Positions 29,871-41,504 are shown, counted from the first letter of the stretch. The stretch is DNA of 64,000 bases from Prostheceraeus crozeri (GCA_907163375.1 CAJQUW010011554.1:152442-216441), one strand, 5' to 3'. A program made the numbers and translations. Notes: generated by a model not told the origin, from the letters alone.

Positions 29871-30359
29871 ATGTCGGAAGCGAAAAGTAATAAAAATAAT
29901 ACTAAAACTGTTGAATTAAAATTACGTAACATTGTTGACAAAAATACACCTAAAACTATTACGATTAACAAAAAGAAATATTACATAAGTAAACCAATGA
30001 TATAGAATATTAAATTACAAGAAGAAAGGAATGGTGGAATTCTTCCATTAGTTCCTCTAATAATAGGTGGCATAGCAGCTGCAGGAAGTGTTGCAGGTGG
30101 GACAGCTGGTATTGTCCAAGCAGTAAATAAAAATAAATCAGAGAGGGCAGCATTGAAAGAACAAAAACGTCATAATTTAGAGTTGGAGAAAGTTGCTAGG
30201 GGTGAAGGAATAGTAGATAATTTTATTAGTAAATTAAATTTAATTGATGAAGGAAAACGAGTTCTCAAAACCATTCTACACAATGTTGATCATTTAATAG
30301 AAATAAAAGAAACTAAAGATGGTTCTGGAATATATCTAAGTCCTAGTATTATTAGGTAA
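29871..30359 (+). pseudogene. Small Gly/Ala-rich virion protein (adenovirus pX-like type)
   Basis: About 162 codons in one frame from ATG 29871 (or 29856) with one in-frame TAG at 30003-30005. The N-terminal third is Lys-rich (LRNIVDKNTPKTITINKKKYY). The middle holds a hydrophobic Gly/Ala run, ILPLVPLIIGGIAAAGSVAG, of the sort found in core or membrane-active proteins of adenovirus and adintovirus virions. The C-terminal half is charged and helical. It lies directly after the capsid gene, so this is the natural gene order. Confidence 0.55.
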
Positions 30360-30490
30360 TAACCTCAGTACTTTTGGTCCGATTCGTTGACAAACATTTG
30401 TGATAAATATATTGTTATAATGTTATGAATATAATGCTATAATGTTATAAATATGTTGTTATAAAGTTATAGATATTTTTTATCTTTAAA

Positions 30491-30634
30491 ATGTATTCTG
30501 AAAATTCTACAAATTCCAAAAATTTAATTAAATTAAAAATCGATGGTTCAAGCTCGACCTGGATTAAGGGAATTTCAATCGAGATCGATGTCGGAGAAAG
30601 AATGTCCATTTTAGAAGTTTTCAATGCCTGTTAA
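30491..30634 (+). pseudogene. Start of a further virus-like ORF, truncated
   Basis: Forty-seven codons from ATG 30491, after the AT-rich TATCTTTAAAATG. The first ~20 codons are Asn/Ser/Lys-rich like the viral genes; the rest may be host sequence beyond a break near 30550. I do not recognise it. Confidence 0.35.
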
Positions 30635-31390
30635 GTGATTATCCCTTTCAATTAAAGCGGAGGGATTGTTGTTTGAAAGTTCACTGGGTGTAAGATGTAC
30701 TTGTGCTTTTGATTTCATTCAGAAGTGATATGTCTTCTCATTTAATCTAATCTTCTAACCTTGATTGTTGAGACAAACACAATAATGATGTACCGGTAGC
30801 TGATTTTTGGATTTTTAGACAAACCTATACCTACTGTTGGTAGAAATGAAGCTTCTTACGTCATCACTCCCCATTAATGAGGCATAGACGTTGCTGACTT
30901 ACGGAGAGTTGTGATACTTAGTGCTCAGATGCCCTTCATGACGTCCAATGACTTTCATACGGGGACTCGACCTCACGATGTATGGATCGTAATGGAGAAT
31001 CGCAAACCGTTAAGCTACAGAGACCACAATCTACTGTTGCAATTCTGAATATTTGCAATTGACCAATCAGAAGATTAGTGTTGTAAAAATCATCTACTTG
31101 CAGTTTTGAATAATTCCTAATTTTTGTAAATGCCCTGAATAAGTCAATCAATTGGAGTTATATTAATTGATTACAACGTGCACCACTTCACAGCTATCAG
31201 ACTACTGTAATCTTCTAACTAAAGAATGTATTTGTGCTGATGTCATTAGTAACTAATTTTAAAACTGTTTTCTATGTCCTGGAATTTTTTCTTGGATATG
31301 GCGTAGGAACCATGCGAAATCTGACGTGATATTCCCCGATCAGGTAAGATAACCTTCAACAATCAGCTGTTATAAATATGCTCGTGCCTG
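30635..31390. other. Unassigned sequence with a tRNA-like segment (30955-31028, minus strand)
   Basis: No gene is seen. On the - strand CTGTAGCTTAACGGTTTGCG (A-box-like) and GAGGTCGAGTCCCC (B-box-like, one mismatch) lie 46 bp apart, which suggests a SINE head or a tRNA pseudogene. Arms pair poorly. Confidence 0.4.
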
Positions 31391-31672
31391 TTCTTTGTTG
31401 GACTCTCAAGGGCTTTGTCGTCGAAGTTTGAGCAAATTCAAAGACGCGCATGTATGATAATTGGTAATCACTTGAACCATGATAGACCAACTATTGAAGA
31501 CAGAAGAATGTACTTAGGTAAAAAGTTTCTCAAGAAAGTTTTGCGCAACAATGGCTTTGGTCTGCATAAATATCTACCAAATCGCCCGAATTATCGATTC
31601 TCATCGTTTTCAGAAGAGAAGATGTTTCTTCTTTCTACATGTCGCGAGATTAATGAACATAGATTTCTCTAG
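31391..31672 (+). pseudogene. CR1/Jockey-like RT C-terminal fragment
   Basis: Frame 31415-31672 gives KFEQIQRRACMIIGNHLN and EDRRMYLGKKFLKKVL, the region after the RT thumb of CR1/Jockey-like proteins (QRRA, followed by LxxRR). The rest of the element is absent. Confidence 0.55.
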
Positions 31673-32184
31673 AAAGCTATTTTACTCTATAGTGTGATTG
31701 GGCAGCTGAAATTTTCAATGTACAGTCGAACCTCTGTATAGTGAACATCTGCAAAGTGAATCGCTCCTCATAGTGAAATCCGTTGATGAATTTGCAATGC
31801 AGACTATCACACATTGTCCATATGCGTTGATTGTATTGATCAATTGACCATAATCAAAAAATACTGAATCATTTGTTCAGATTTGGGATTGCCATTGTCG
31901 ATTACATATCCATTTTGTCTTCTTTTCGTTTCAGAGTGGATGTCGGCCACCTCTCAAAAGTCTGTAGTGGATATTTTTGAGTGAGTAGTTTTTTTGAGTA
32001 GCAGAGACAGTGGTTGCATCGTACGAAGCAGTTGCTGATAACTGGAAAACTGATTGAATGTTTGATTTGGCGTGAATGGACGATAACTGAGACTCCACAG
32101 CAATCAATAGTTGATCTTTGTGAGGACATCGCAAGCTGAAAGAGTTGAAGGACATCGTGTGATTACATCCTTAAAGATAATAGT
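31673..32184 (+). other. 5' region of ZnF gene 3, with decayed splice signals
   Basis: Acceptor TCTTTTCGTTTCAG ends at 31934 and donor GTGAGT is at 31981, matching the other genes, but the second acceptor has decayed to TCCTTAAAG (ends 32176). Confidence 0.5.
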
Positions 32185-32818
32185 ATGTCCTTTAAATGTA
32201 GCAAGTCAATGTCAAATTTTTCAAGTGAAGTTGCCGACTAGCAGTTCGTTAACGTAAGAGAGAGGACATTTCGATGTAACTATTGCTCTAAATCATTCTT
32301 CACGAAGAGTAGTAAAGTCTTACACGAACAAAGTGTTCATGTCAGAGAAAAGTTCTATCAGTGTCAATAGTGCTCTAAATTTTTCTTCAGTAAGTGTACT
32401 AAAGTCATGCAAGAACAAGGTATTCACTTGGGAGAGAATCTGTTTCATTGTAGATAATGTCCTAAGTCTTTCTTCTATCGAACATCTCAGCTTCGTCATG
32501 AAAGAACCTGTAAACTTGGAATCCATCATGAGCATAAGATTTGTAATTCCGATAAAGAATCTTCTAATGGCAAGAATTCTGCATCTGCTCCAGAAATGAG
32601 TAGTGACAGAAACCCACAGACTGAAGATGTTCGGAAGCTCATTGAATTAATCAATAGTGGACAAGCAAATCCAGACATGCATCAGCAATGTAAGCCCAAC
32701 TAAACGAAGAAAGTCGAGGAAAAGACGGAAGTGAAGTTGAGACGCTGCACTTTGTGCTTGAAAAGGTACAATCGCCTAACAGATAGGACTCATCCAATTT
32801 TTATCAAGAACGGGTAGA
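32185..32818 (+). pseudogene. C2H2 zinc-finger gene 3 (dead copy)
   Basis: Aligns along its length with the other ZnF genes but has in-frame stops at 32239 (TAG), 32368 (TAG), 32455 (TAA) and 32701 (TAA). Two C2H2 fingers and the last C2HC finger can still be traced, plus the NSASAPEMSSD linker. The final ~28 codons are lost because the copy joins RTE-like DNA at about 32818. It is clearly inactive and is the most diverged copy. Confidence 0.85.
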
Positions 32819-33968
32819 TGTGAAAAGGTGTCCGCCAAGGATGCATACTCTCCCCAATACTTTTTAACCTGTACAGTGAATTTATCATTAGAGAAGCACT
32901 CTGCACAATGACACATCATGATGTTGAGTTCAACTGTGAAGTAGTTGGTAATATAAGATTACACTGATTGCGCTGATGATACTGTCTTACGTTAGCCGTT
33001 ATCATCCTTGCGAAAAATGGCCTCCCTTGTGATACGAATCCATTTCGCACGATCGTTCGCCGCCAGCCGCCAGTTCCTTGGGAGTTCGTCTCTCCATCTC
33101 TTTCTCTGTCCTCCACGGTTTCTTTTCCCTTCTCTTGGTATCCATACTGTCGTTCTATGGCTCCATCTGTTATCGGGTCGCCTGATGACATGACCAGCCC
33201 ACTTCCATTTGAGATATTTCGCTTCTATCACAACGTCCTTTAATCCTGTTTGTCTCCTTACTTCTTCGTTTCTAACCTTGTCTTTCAGAGTGACTCCAAT
33301 CATCCTTCGTTCCATCGCTCGTTGTGTTGTTCTGAGTTTATTCTCTTGTGATCGTGTTAGAGACCAGTTTTGGGATCCGTATGTCAGGACAGGCAGAATG
33401 CACATATCGAACAAACGTCTTATTCTTCATCTCTATACCTCGTGATGCTAAGTAGGGCTTGAGTTTCCAAAAGGACTTCCATGCATTTTGTGTTCTTCTT
33501 ACACAAAATGTGACACTGTGATTACGGCTGAAGACGAAGAAATGTCACCGAAGCGGTCCTTTGAAGCGTGGACCTTTATTAAAGAAATTATCAGAATAAA
33601 CGCTTTTCAGCTTTGGCGCTACAGAAGGATATTGAAAGTCTTATACATGGACAGAGTGACAAATAAAGAAGTAATGAGAAGGACTGGTGAGAGAAAAAAA
33701 TGGAGTGATGAGTTGACTCAAAGAAAGTTACGCTTTGCTGGCCGCGTGTTGAGGGAATCTAAGGAAGACTGATGCAGCTGATTCTAGGAGGAATGTTAGA
33801 ACGGCACAGAGGAAGACAAAGAAGAACGTGGGGTACTGATCTCAATGAATGGACCAATGACAAAAGTTTAGGAGAACCAAAGAGAAAAGCTGAAGATCGA
33901 GTCAATTGGAGGCAAATGGTTGCCAACTTCCGGATCGGAGAAGGCACCTAATGATGATGATGATGATG
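32819..33968. mobile_element. Second copy of the RTE-like element with the inverted RTE fragment
   Basis: Repeats 20689-22148: the plus-strand RT piece (GVRQGCILSP frame) at 32819-32990, the inverted C-terminal frame at 32992-33414 (- strand, 140 codons), and the plus-strand C-terminus at 33488-33968 with the same (ATG)n tail (33951-33968). Relative to the first copy about 360 bp (roughly 21415-21735) is deleted at 33550-33560. Confidence 0.75.
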
Positions 33969-35404
33969 AAGTGAAAATTTCCCAAATGTCAAATTTCGAA
34001 AAAAATTATCTCATTTCAAGGCTTGAGAAAAGCGTGATTCAATGGTGACAATCTTAATTGTATATGTTGGGTTTTGTCAGCAGGTGTCGGTGAGTTATGT
34101 GATCATCGGGTTCATCAATGGCTTATCGAACTTGTATCTGGAATTCAACACGGAAATTTCAATTGAAGAAAGATTTCTTATTTTTTGTGCAATTATTTTT
34201 GGAAGTTTCTTTATATGAGCTCGAGTCTCATAGCTACAACACGACATACAAGGTAGATTCTCACCATAGATGGACATCTAATGAGAGGTGGCTTGAATAT
34301 CAAGCATTCGCTAATAATGAAGTTTAATGCTAACGAAGTTTATGTTATCAGCGGATGACAGTAAGGTAGTAGTAGTAGTAGTAGTGTTTATTTCATTTTT
34401 GTGAATATAAATCAAACATTTCATGGATACAGTATTTTCGTCATGATGAAGAACATGTGCAAAAAATATAAAGTCAGTCAGCGTTCTTGTAACGTATCAT
34501 AAAAGGCACGGAGGAGTTGTAACGCACCGAAGTTCTTGAAAAGTCAGCGTAATACTGAGAAGTACGAGGAAGTTTCTCTGTGATGAGTTAATGCAGGATA
34601 TGGCTCCGGTCACTAACTATGTGATCAAAAAGACGAGCGCTCAAAGTAGTTAGACAAATCGATCACGTGAGCTTCAAGAACTGCATATGTAGCTGTAGCT
34701 TGTGCACAAAGGAAATGATGCAAGCTGAGGAAGGGTGCATAGAGACGAGAAACAAGGAGTCCAATGACATCGATGGTTGGGAAATATCAATGTAGCACGC
34801 TCTCATCCCTTTTCTGTTGAGGAAGGAGAGCACAATCCATGCATGTGTTTCATCAAGCTTTGTGAACGCCTCTCCATGCGTGAAGTGAGAGACGTTGCAT
34901 CTGCATGACCTGTGATCTGCTTTGCGTCAAAATCAATTGCCACGATTTGATCACTTGCAACGGATGATGTTGGACGGAGGAGAATCTTGAGCTTTGAAGT
35001 GTCAGAAGCCAGCATCAGAGGAGACCAGAGAAGACGGCGATGACACAATATGAAGGAAGATGAGGAGCTCCTGTCTCTGGACCCTCAAATATCGCAATGC
35101 CGACAGAATGAAGAAAACGCATCCATCCCAGCGTCAATCGATGCTACCTTTGTGTCCGACTCTCAAACCTGGGGAAGAAGAGAGCATAGCCGAAGAGTAA
35201 GAATGAGTAGATTTGTCTCATTCCGTGATGTCAGCCGAAATGTTGTTTGACACTTTGAAGATGCTTGCGAAATATGACTGTGTTTGCATGATGCAAAATG
35301 ACCAGAAGTCATTCCATGTCAAAAATTATGGGTGTGGACTTGGTACTTTTATCTAAATCAGAGGAAATATTGAAAATCCCATTTTCACCGAAAAATTGAA
35401 TCTG
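33969..35404. other. Block Y end, (TAG)n microsatellite and a scrap of block X
   Basis: 33969-34347 repeats 22149-22527. A (TAG)n run lies at 34366-34386. 34845-35045 matches 23465-23670 and 48545-48740 of block X. The remaining sequence (34390-34840 and 35050-35400) shows no gene that I recognise. Confidence 0.5.
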
Positions 35405-36162
35405 CGTCTTATGGGATCCACATGTGTTTTCTTTCATCCTGTCTGAAAAGAAGAGGAACCGCACCGGGTAGAAATGGTGAGATGTACTGATTTGCAGTAG
35501 CCATGGTGATGTCCGTTGTCGCCCTCTTTTTGTCTGTCGGACTACAAAGCGGCGATGTGATCGTGTTAGTCTTTGTGGATCATTCAGACGTAGGAGTATA
35601 GAGCATTCTTCTCTTTTGTAACTTGGCTTGTGAAGTTTGACTTAATTCAGCTCACCATCTGATATCTGGAAATGCTTTGAACCTTCATGCTTTCTTATCC
35701 GTGCTCCTTATTTTACATCGATGATAATTTTGAAAGTATTAGCACTTTATTAGGCTAATGATGCTTCTGTTGATGGTATAAAATTGATTCACTCAGCAGT
35801 TCGTCCTCTGCTGGATCTTCCTTGGACATTTAGTTAACGAATGTGGTGGTATAACTGAATTGGCAATGCACCACTTGTCGATGTGGAAGTCTTGAAGGTC
35901 ATTGGTTCGAGTCTATTCGCATTAGGAAGTGTCGCCGCTCTCACTGTGTGTTAAATGTCTCAATCTCTAGTGTCACCAGGGCATTGCTGTCCCATCCGTT
36001 GGGAATTTGGAAGGGTGAAGTAAAAGATTAGGAATAGATTGAATCGTGTACATTGTTTGTATTGATCTATTCACTAAAGTGGGAAAATTTCTAAATCATA
36101 TTTTGAGATTTCAAGTTACCTCTGTCGATTGCATATCCATTTTTGTCTACTTTTCGTTTCAG
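35405..36162 (+). repeat. ZnF upstream block, copy for gene 4
   Basis: Matches 26182-26923 and 51268-52009. It includes the small hydrophobic ORF start (ATG 35513) and the tRNA-like sequence at about 35840-35918 (B box GGTTCGAGTC at 35904). Confidence 0.65.
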
Positions 36163-36403
36163 ATTGGATATCGGTGAATTCGCAGCAGTCTGAAGTGAAT
36201 ATTTTTGAGTGGGTAGCCGTTTTGAGTAGCAGAGATAGTGCTCGCATCGAACGAAGCAGTTTCTGGTAACTGGAAGGCTGATTGAAAATTTGATTGGTCG
36301 TGGAATTGACGATATCAGATAGTCCACAGCAATCAATAGTTGATCTTTGTGATGATTGGGGAAGTTTGACAGATCTTGTTATTATATCCTTTCAGATAGT
36401 AGC
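36163..36403 (+). other. 5' untranslated exon (36163-36208) and intron (36209-36395) of ZnF gene 4
   Basis: Acceptor TTTTCGTTTCAG ends at 36162. The donor is GTGGGT (36209) instead of GTGAGT. The second acceptor TATCCTTTCAG ends at 36395, 8 nt before the ATG. Confidence 0.55.
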
Positions 36404-37333
36404 ATGTCCTCTAAAATCAAAAAGTCAATGTCAAGTTGTTCAAGTGACGTTGTCAGCAAAACCTTTGTTCATGTAAGAGAGAGGAATTTTCGATGTAACT
36501 ATTGCTCTAAATCATTCTTCACGAATTCTAGTAAAAGCATTCACGAACAAGGTGTTCATATAAGAGATAAGTCTTATCAGTGTCAATATTGCTCTAAGTC
36601 TTTCTTCAGGAAGAGTGTTAAAGACATTCACGAACAAGGTGTTCATATAAGAGAGAAGTCTTATCAGTGCCAATATTGCTCTAAATCATTCGTCAGAAAA
36701 AATCATAAAGTCGTTCACGAACAAAGTATTCATGTCAAAAAAAAGTTCTATCAGTGTCAATATTGCTCTAAATCATTCTTCACGAATTCTAGTAAAAGCA
36801 TTCACGAACAAAGTGTTCATATAAGAGATAAGTCTTATCAGTGTCAATATTGCTCTAAGACTTTCTTCAGGAAGAGTGTTAAAGACATTCACGAACAAGG
36901 TGTTCATATAAGAGAGAAGCCATTGCAATGTAGATATTGTCCTAGATTTTTCTCCTATCGAACATCTCAGCTTCGTCATGAAAGAACCTGTAAACTTGGA
37001 ATCCATCATGATCATAAGATTTGTAATTCCGATGAAGAATCGTCAAATGCCAAGAATTCTGCATCTGCTCCAGAAATGAGTAGTGACAGAAACCCACAGA
37101 CTGAAGATCTTGAGAAGCTCATTGAATTAGTCAATAGTGAAAAAGCAAAACCTGACAGACATCTGCAATGTAAGCCCAACGAGACGAAGAAAGTGGAGGT
37201 GAAGTCGAGACGTTGCAGTTTGTGCTTGAAAATGTACAATCGCCAAACAGATAGGACTCATCCAATTTTTATTAAGAACGGGTATGAAACTCCTTCTCTG
37301 TGTGACCGTTGTTCTGATGTGTTATACTCGTAG
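36404..37333 (+). CDS. C2H2 zinc-finger protein, gene 4 (6 fingers)
   Basis: A 309-residue intact frame from MSSKIKKSMSSCSSD. Five C2H2 fingers (C-x2-C-x12-H-x4-H) use linkers HIRDKS, HIREKS and HVKKKF; the sixth is C2HC (CRYCPRFFSYRTSQLRHERTC). Fingers 1 and 4, and 2 and 5, are near duplicates, so a three-finger unit was repeated. The C-terminal module (RRCSLC...LCDRCSDVLYS) is intact and identical to genes 1 and 5. The open frame can be extended 16 codons upstream (from 36356), but that stretch contains the intron acceptor, so 36404 is preferred. A nuclear DNA-binding role is likely; target unknown. Confidence 0.85.
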   Translation: MSSKIKKSMSSCSSDVVSKTFVHVRERNFRCNYCSKSFFTNSSKSIHEQGVHIRDKSYQCQYCSKSFFRKSVKDIHEQGVHIREKSYQCQYCSKSFVRKNHKVVHEQSIHVKKKFYQCQYCSKSFFTNSSKSIHEQSVHIRDKSYQCQYCSKTFFRKSVKDIHEQGVHIREKPLQCRYCPRFFSYRTSQLRHERTCKLGIHHDHKICNSDEESSNAKNSASAPEMSSDRNPQTEDLEKLIELVNSEKAKPDRHLQCKPNETKKVEVKSRRCSLCLKMYNRQTDRTHPIFIKNGYETPSLCDRCSDVLYS

Positions 37334-37738
37334 AGGTGAAGCAGGATTAATGTCATGATTTGAGGATCAACGGGAGTTGGAATGATGTATGCATTTTAGT
37401 GTACTGCGTGCAATGTATTGCCTAGAGAACTGTATTAACATGAAAACGATGATTTACTGGAACGACCTTTTTTGAATGCGAATTGGATTGTAATTCTACA
37501 TTTGGATGTTCACTCGCTTTATGAATGAAGCATGTGTATGTGTAAAAATGACGTATGTGTCGGATTTGTTGTCAGAAGCCGTGTTGTAATTCCTTTGTAG
37601 ATGATGATTTGGTCTCCACTTGAGTGCGATTTGGTAGTTTTTTATCGTTACCTCTGAATGTGCCGATAAATACAGATTGCTTAGAATAGAATGATTTTCT
37701 TTCTCATCTTCATGTACGAGTACAAGAGTTGGCATTTG
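37334..37738. repeat. Shared 3' flank of ZnF gene 4
   Basis: Same as 9492-10012. It is interrupted at 37739 by a transposon and resumes at 39200. Confidence 0.6.
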
Positions 37739-39199
37739 CAGGCCTCCCAGCGTCATAAAATGTCATAAAATTCCTGATTTCAAAAAATGTGATAAAATTT
37801 AGCGCCTGTCATAAAAAGTCATAAAATTTTTGTAATTTTTCTCCCATTCCGATTTAAACTTAACTTCTCTACATGTTTTTTTACTGAATCAAATTATAGG
37901 CTATTATCTGCTTTGTTGTGTAAACACTTTTTGAAATATTTTCATTATTGAAAGCCAGAGTGCCCAAAGTTATATTGTAAAAAAGATACAATGGTCGATG
38001 ATAATCAGTCAACCCTTTACTACCCAGGCGCCCTTCGTCATTGACAATGAATGATCCGTGTCAAAGGCTATACTTGCGAATTGTCAAAGATGAGATCTTG
38101 AATGCCGGCGAATTCCTTAATATCCCAATCATGAAGAATCTTCTGTTGAGTGCTAGGCAGAGCTACCAAAGATATCAGGCAGATCTAGAAGCGAAAAAGA
38201 AATGGGAAGAAGATCTGAAAAATCGAACTGATTCGGAAATCCACAAGACATCAACGCAATCTGAACTCAAAGACATCGAAGAGAAGATCAAAATAAAAAA
38301 GCTTGGTATTTCAGTTGCAGACGAAACGATCAATGATGCAAACTCAAACATTGCGAAAATATTGAGAGACAAAACTATATCAAGGACATTTCTGCAAAAG
38401 GCTCAATCTTCTTTGGAAATGGGTATAAAGCGAAAGCGCTTACTCGAAGAAGAAGAAGTATCAAAACTTGAAGAAGAAATGACGAAGTCGAAAAGAAAGA
38501 AATAAGCTGGCGAATGTGATGACTGAGTCAACGAGAAGTTATAATTCAGTTAATAATAATAATGATAGTAATGTTTATTGAAGTGAATGAAAGTCATGCA
38601 TATACAATGTACATAAAGCATAACGATTAAAAGTAAACATAAAATTCAGAGAGTGTTAAAGTGTTTATTATGCAGTATACTCAAGTTTCTACTTAGCCTT
38701 CAGTATCTTTGAAAAATAAGTGTTCTTCCATTGATATTCGTGAGGTTTTGTTACGTTTTTTTGAACGTTGCAGTTGGCTGTGGACTTGTTAAAATTGCTC
38801 CGATCTTTATCAGAAACGCGTGCCTGCCTGACGTTTATAAGTTTTCATCCATGAAGTTAATGATTCTTTTGTTAAATTTTTTAGATTTTCCTGCAACTAC
38901 TAGTCAAAAAGTGTTGTTTTTTATATGATTTTTTAACATGTTGTCGATTTGTTATAGAATAATATAATTTTTGTTCCCTTAATTTGTTAGTTTTTAGAGT
39001 GTCATAATATGATACATGTACATAGGTCATGTAAATTATGACCCATGTGTATTTCTGCTGGAATATGTGGTTAGATATGACTCAAAACGGTCATGTATCA
39101 TGTGGTATGGTCATGATATTTTCTAACATTTGTCATAAAATTTTCGAAAATTTGTCATAAAATCATAAAATTTTTAATCCGGAATCGCTGGGAGGCCTG
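37739..39199 (+). mobile_element. hAT-like DNA transposon, non-autonomous (1.46 kb)
   Basis: Terminal inverted repeats CAGGCCTCCCAGCG at both ends (37739-37752; inverted at 39186-39199), flanked by CATTTG (37733-37738 and 39200-39205). The uninserted unit (for example 9891-9905) reads straight through GGCATTTGTATGG. The duplication is 6 bp, short of the 8 bp usual for hAT. Sub-terminal GTCATAAAAT repeats are present. One coding frame lies inside. Confidence 0.75.
38041..38505 (+). CDS. Coiled-coil protein encoded in the hAT-like element (transposase C-terminal tail?)
   Basis: A 154-residue frame rich in Lys and Glu. Residues 8-45 (IVKDEILNAGEFLNIPIMK and ARQSYQRYQADLEAKK) resemble the segment after the hAT dimerisation domain in some transposase-like proteins, followed by a long charged coiled coil ending KSKRKK. 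The catalytic part and BED finger are absent. It is therefore either a leftover tail or a small regulator. Recognition is by pattern. Confidence 0.4.
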   Translation: MTMNDPCQRLYLRIVKDEILNAGEFLNIPIMKNLLLSARQSYQRYQADLEAKKKWEEDLKNRTDSEIHKTSTQSELKDIEEKIKIKKLGISVADETINDANSNIAKILRDKTISRTFLQKAQSSLEMGIKRKRLLEEEEVSKLEEEMTKSKRKK

Positions 39200-39259
39200 C
39201 ATTTGTATGGTCAAAACGGCGTGCTCAGGGTGTCTCAGTTAATCTTGCTGATTTTTCGA

Positions 39260-40290
39260 GAGGAGTTTTATCACGTGTAAGAAGATGTTCAACAACGTTC
39301 CAAGGAAAGCACAGTGTATTCTATGTTTTTAAGTATGAAAATAGACCAAGAATGCTTAAATCGCAAGAATTATAGCTATCAAGAAACACATCGTTTTATT
39401 TGGGTTTTCCTTCACAAGAACAAAGTTTCCAATATCCTGTTCAACAGAAACAGCACAACAATTAATAAGTCGCCTGATCACATCAGTGTCGATCTCGCAA
39501 AGAATGACCACTAGCTTCGTCTTTAAATCTTGGCGTTCGAGGTCGGGAATCACTGAAAAGACGTTGTCGTAGATAAACCGACTAGCAGAAATGATTCGCG
39601 ACATGTCAGGTGATCTCAATGGCCAGGATAATATGTCCACCTCGTCCTATTCACCGTCCGGTAACGTTGCGATTGAAATGATCTCTGCAACAATCACATA
39701 ATGAGCAGGAGTGCAATGGAGTTCATGCCATTGATTGCGATTTCGTGGATTCAACAATAGCGGTGTCACAATGGTTTGAAGAATCTCCAAATGTACCGGA
39801 ACCGTGACCTTAGAATCGATGAGCTTGAAAAAATATATCGTCGTATAAATAGATGAACTTATTGGGATTATTAACGGAACAGTTCAAATGAAATGTTGCC
39901 CCGTCACCGAAATTGATGTTCATCACGAAGTTGCGATCTCTGCGATGTCACTCCAAAATCGTCTGACAAAAAGCGTTGCGACTAAATCATGTGTTTGGAT
40001 CTTTCGCATAGACTTGAACTTCCAAGGATGGAGGCAGTCTTCCTTCAAAATCCGATTCACGCTGGCTGGTGACACCCGACATTGTTGTGCAACTTTGCGT
40101 TGTGATGTAGTTGGTTCCATGAAGCGGTCCTTCCAGTGTGGTAGAGCTCGAGCAGGTAGCGGTTCTTTATCATTTTCCTCTTGAGCTTTCTCATAATTAC
40201 AAGTGTTAGAATGCTCTACAATTGTAACAATTCAACGCTCGTCAAATGTTTGTACTCAATTTTTGAATGAAACTCAAACGCATTAGTGAA
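39260..40290 (-). pseudogene. Tc1/mariner-type transposase remnant (copy D)
   Basis: As copy B. 39923-40120 gives the helix-turn-helix (QRKVAQQCRVSPASVNRIL) and 39356-39640 gives the C-terminal WPLRSPDMSR block. The middle frame is broken around 39830, where an extra A is present compared with copy B. Confidence 0.65.
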
Positions 40291-41082
40291 TCTCATCACC
40301 TTTACGAAGTCTGTTCACAGGCAACGAATTAAGTCACACATTGCTTGCTAGAACATAGCTACAGTTTTTGGTAGAATAAATGACTCATTACATTACTTTT
40401 GAAAAAGGATTGCATAAGCCAAATAAAGATAAATCGTCCAGATCAACTGAAACACCCTCTAAATCAATATATCCAGAGGGGTTCAATTATATGAGAGTTG
40501 ATTGAGTCTGGAGAGTGATGTTTTCGGTGTTAGAGCGGTAAGTATGTTAGGTACAGTATGAAGATGCGTGGCGTTTATCCTTCCCCGTACACTGATTGTG
40601 AATGTGAAATTTAAAACTCGAATTACTTGATTAGCATCTGACATTTCAATTTAATTAACGATGGCTAACTTGATCCGGCTATCAACTTGCAGTTCGTTTC
40701 CTAGATCGTTGCATAGTACAATAATTGTTAGATCTAATTCTAAATTTGATCATAAGCTGATAAACAATTAGTAAATTTGTTCACGTATTCAGCCGAGACA
40801 CATTGTAGTTGGCCAAGTCAAATGAAGCAATTGGTGATTGTTTGCCCTGTGTTCTGTTGCTTCGACAGTGTTATTTCAGATGTCATGTTAGCCCTCTTGT
40901 CACTCAATGTATTGTGTCATCATTGATGAGCTGCTCTTGTTAATCCATTTATCGAACGCAAGCGTCTTTATTCCTATGGTGTGTAGAATATGCCATTGTT
41001 TGCTTTCAACAGGTGCAGACGAGACAAGCTCTCGTGTGATCTGAGATTCGAGATCTTCAGACGCAAGTGAGGGAAATGATAA
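40291..41082. repeat. Spacer block S, copy 3
   Basis: Matches 301-1134 and 5401-6354. It ends at 41082 where integrase-tail sequence begins, without the 55-60 bases seen in copy 1 before that point. Confidence 0.6.
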
Positions 41083-41343
41083 CAGATTTTAGAAGACAAC
41101 GGAATTGCTGGCCACGTGAATCACATTGGACTTGTGCGACGGGCCCCGTGAAAGTGTCAACACAGCGGAGATCGACCGTGTTCCTGCGGTACTTGCGTCA
41201 GCATCCTCGTCTTCGAAAATAGGGCAGTTTGGCGTATGTCGTTCCCCCTCCAGGTGGAGGTACCCGCCCCGTTCTTTGGATGGGAGGGATCGAAATGGGG
41301 TACGCTTTCACGAGTGGCCGTCTGTTAACGTGCTGCCACCATT
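41083..41343 (+). pseudogene. LTR-integrase C-terminal remnant, copy 2
   Basis: Begins inside the HVNH motif region (GAAGACAACGGAATTGCTGG) and continues with the Arg/Pro/Ser-rich tail. The NPF-VYLR start is deleted compared with 1135-1511. Confidence 0.45.
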
Positions 41344-41504
41344 GGGCCATCTTTACGGCCACTTTCTTTCATCTCCTCTCCCTCGGCTTCTCATTTCTCT
41401 CCTGCTCCTCATGGTAGGAATCCATCCCAATCCTGGTCCGTAACCTCGCCACCCTCCTAGCTTCCCACGCGGAGTCTCTCAGAAAAGTGTTGGTTACACC
41501 GGAC

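Noticed and set aside
30491-30634. Complete small viral gene
   Set aside because: The composition changes near 30550 from viral-type A/T-rich to host-like sequence, so the ORF probably ends in non-viral DNA by chance.
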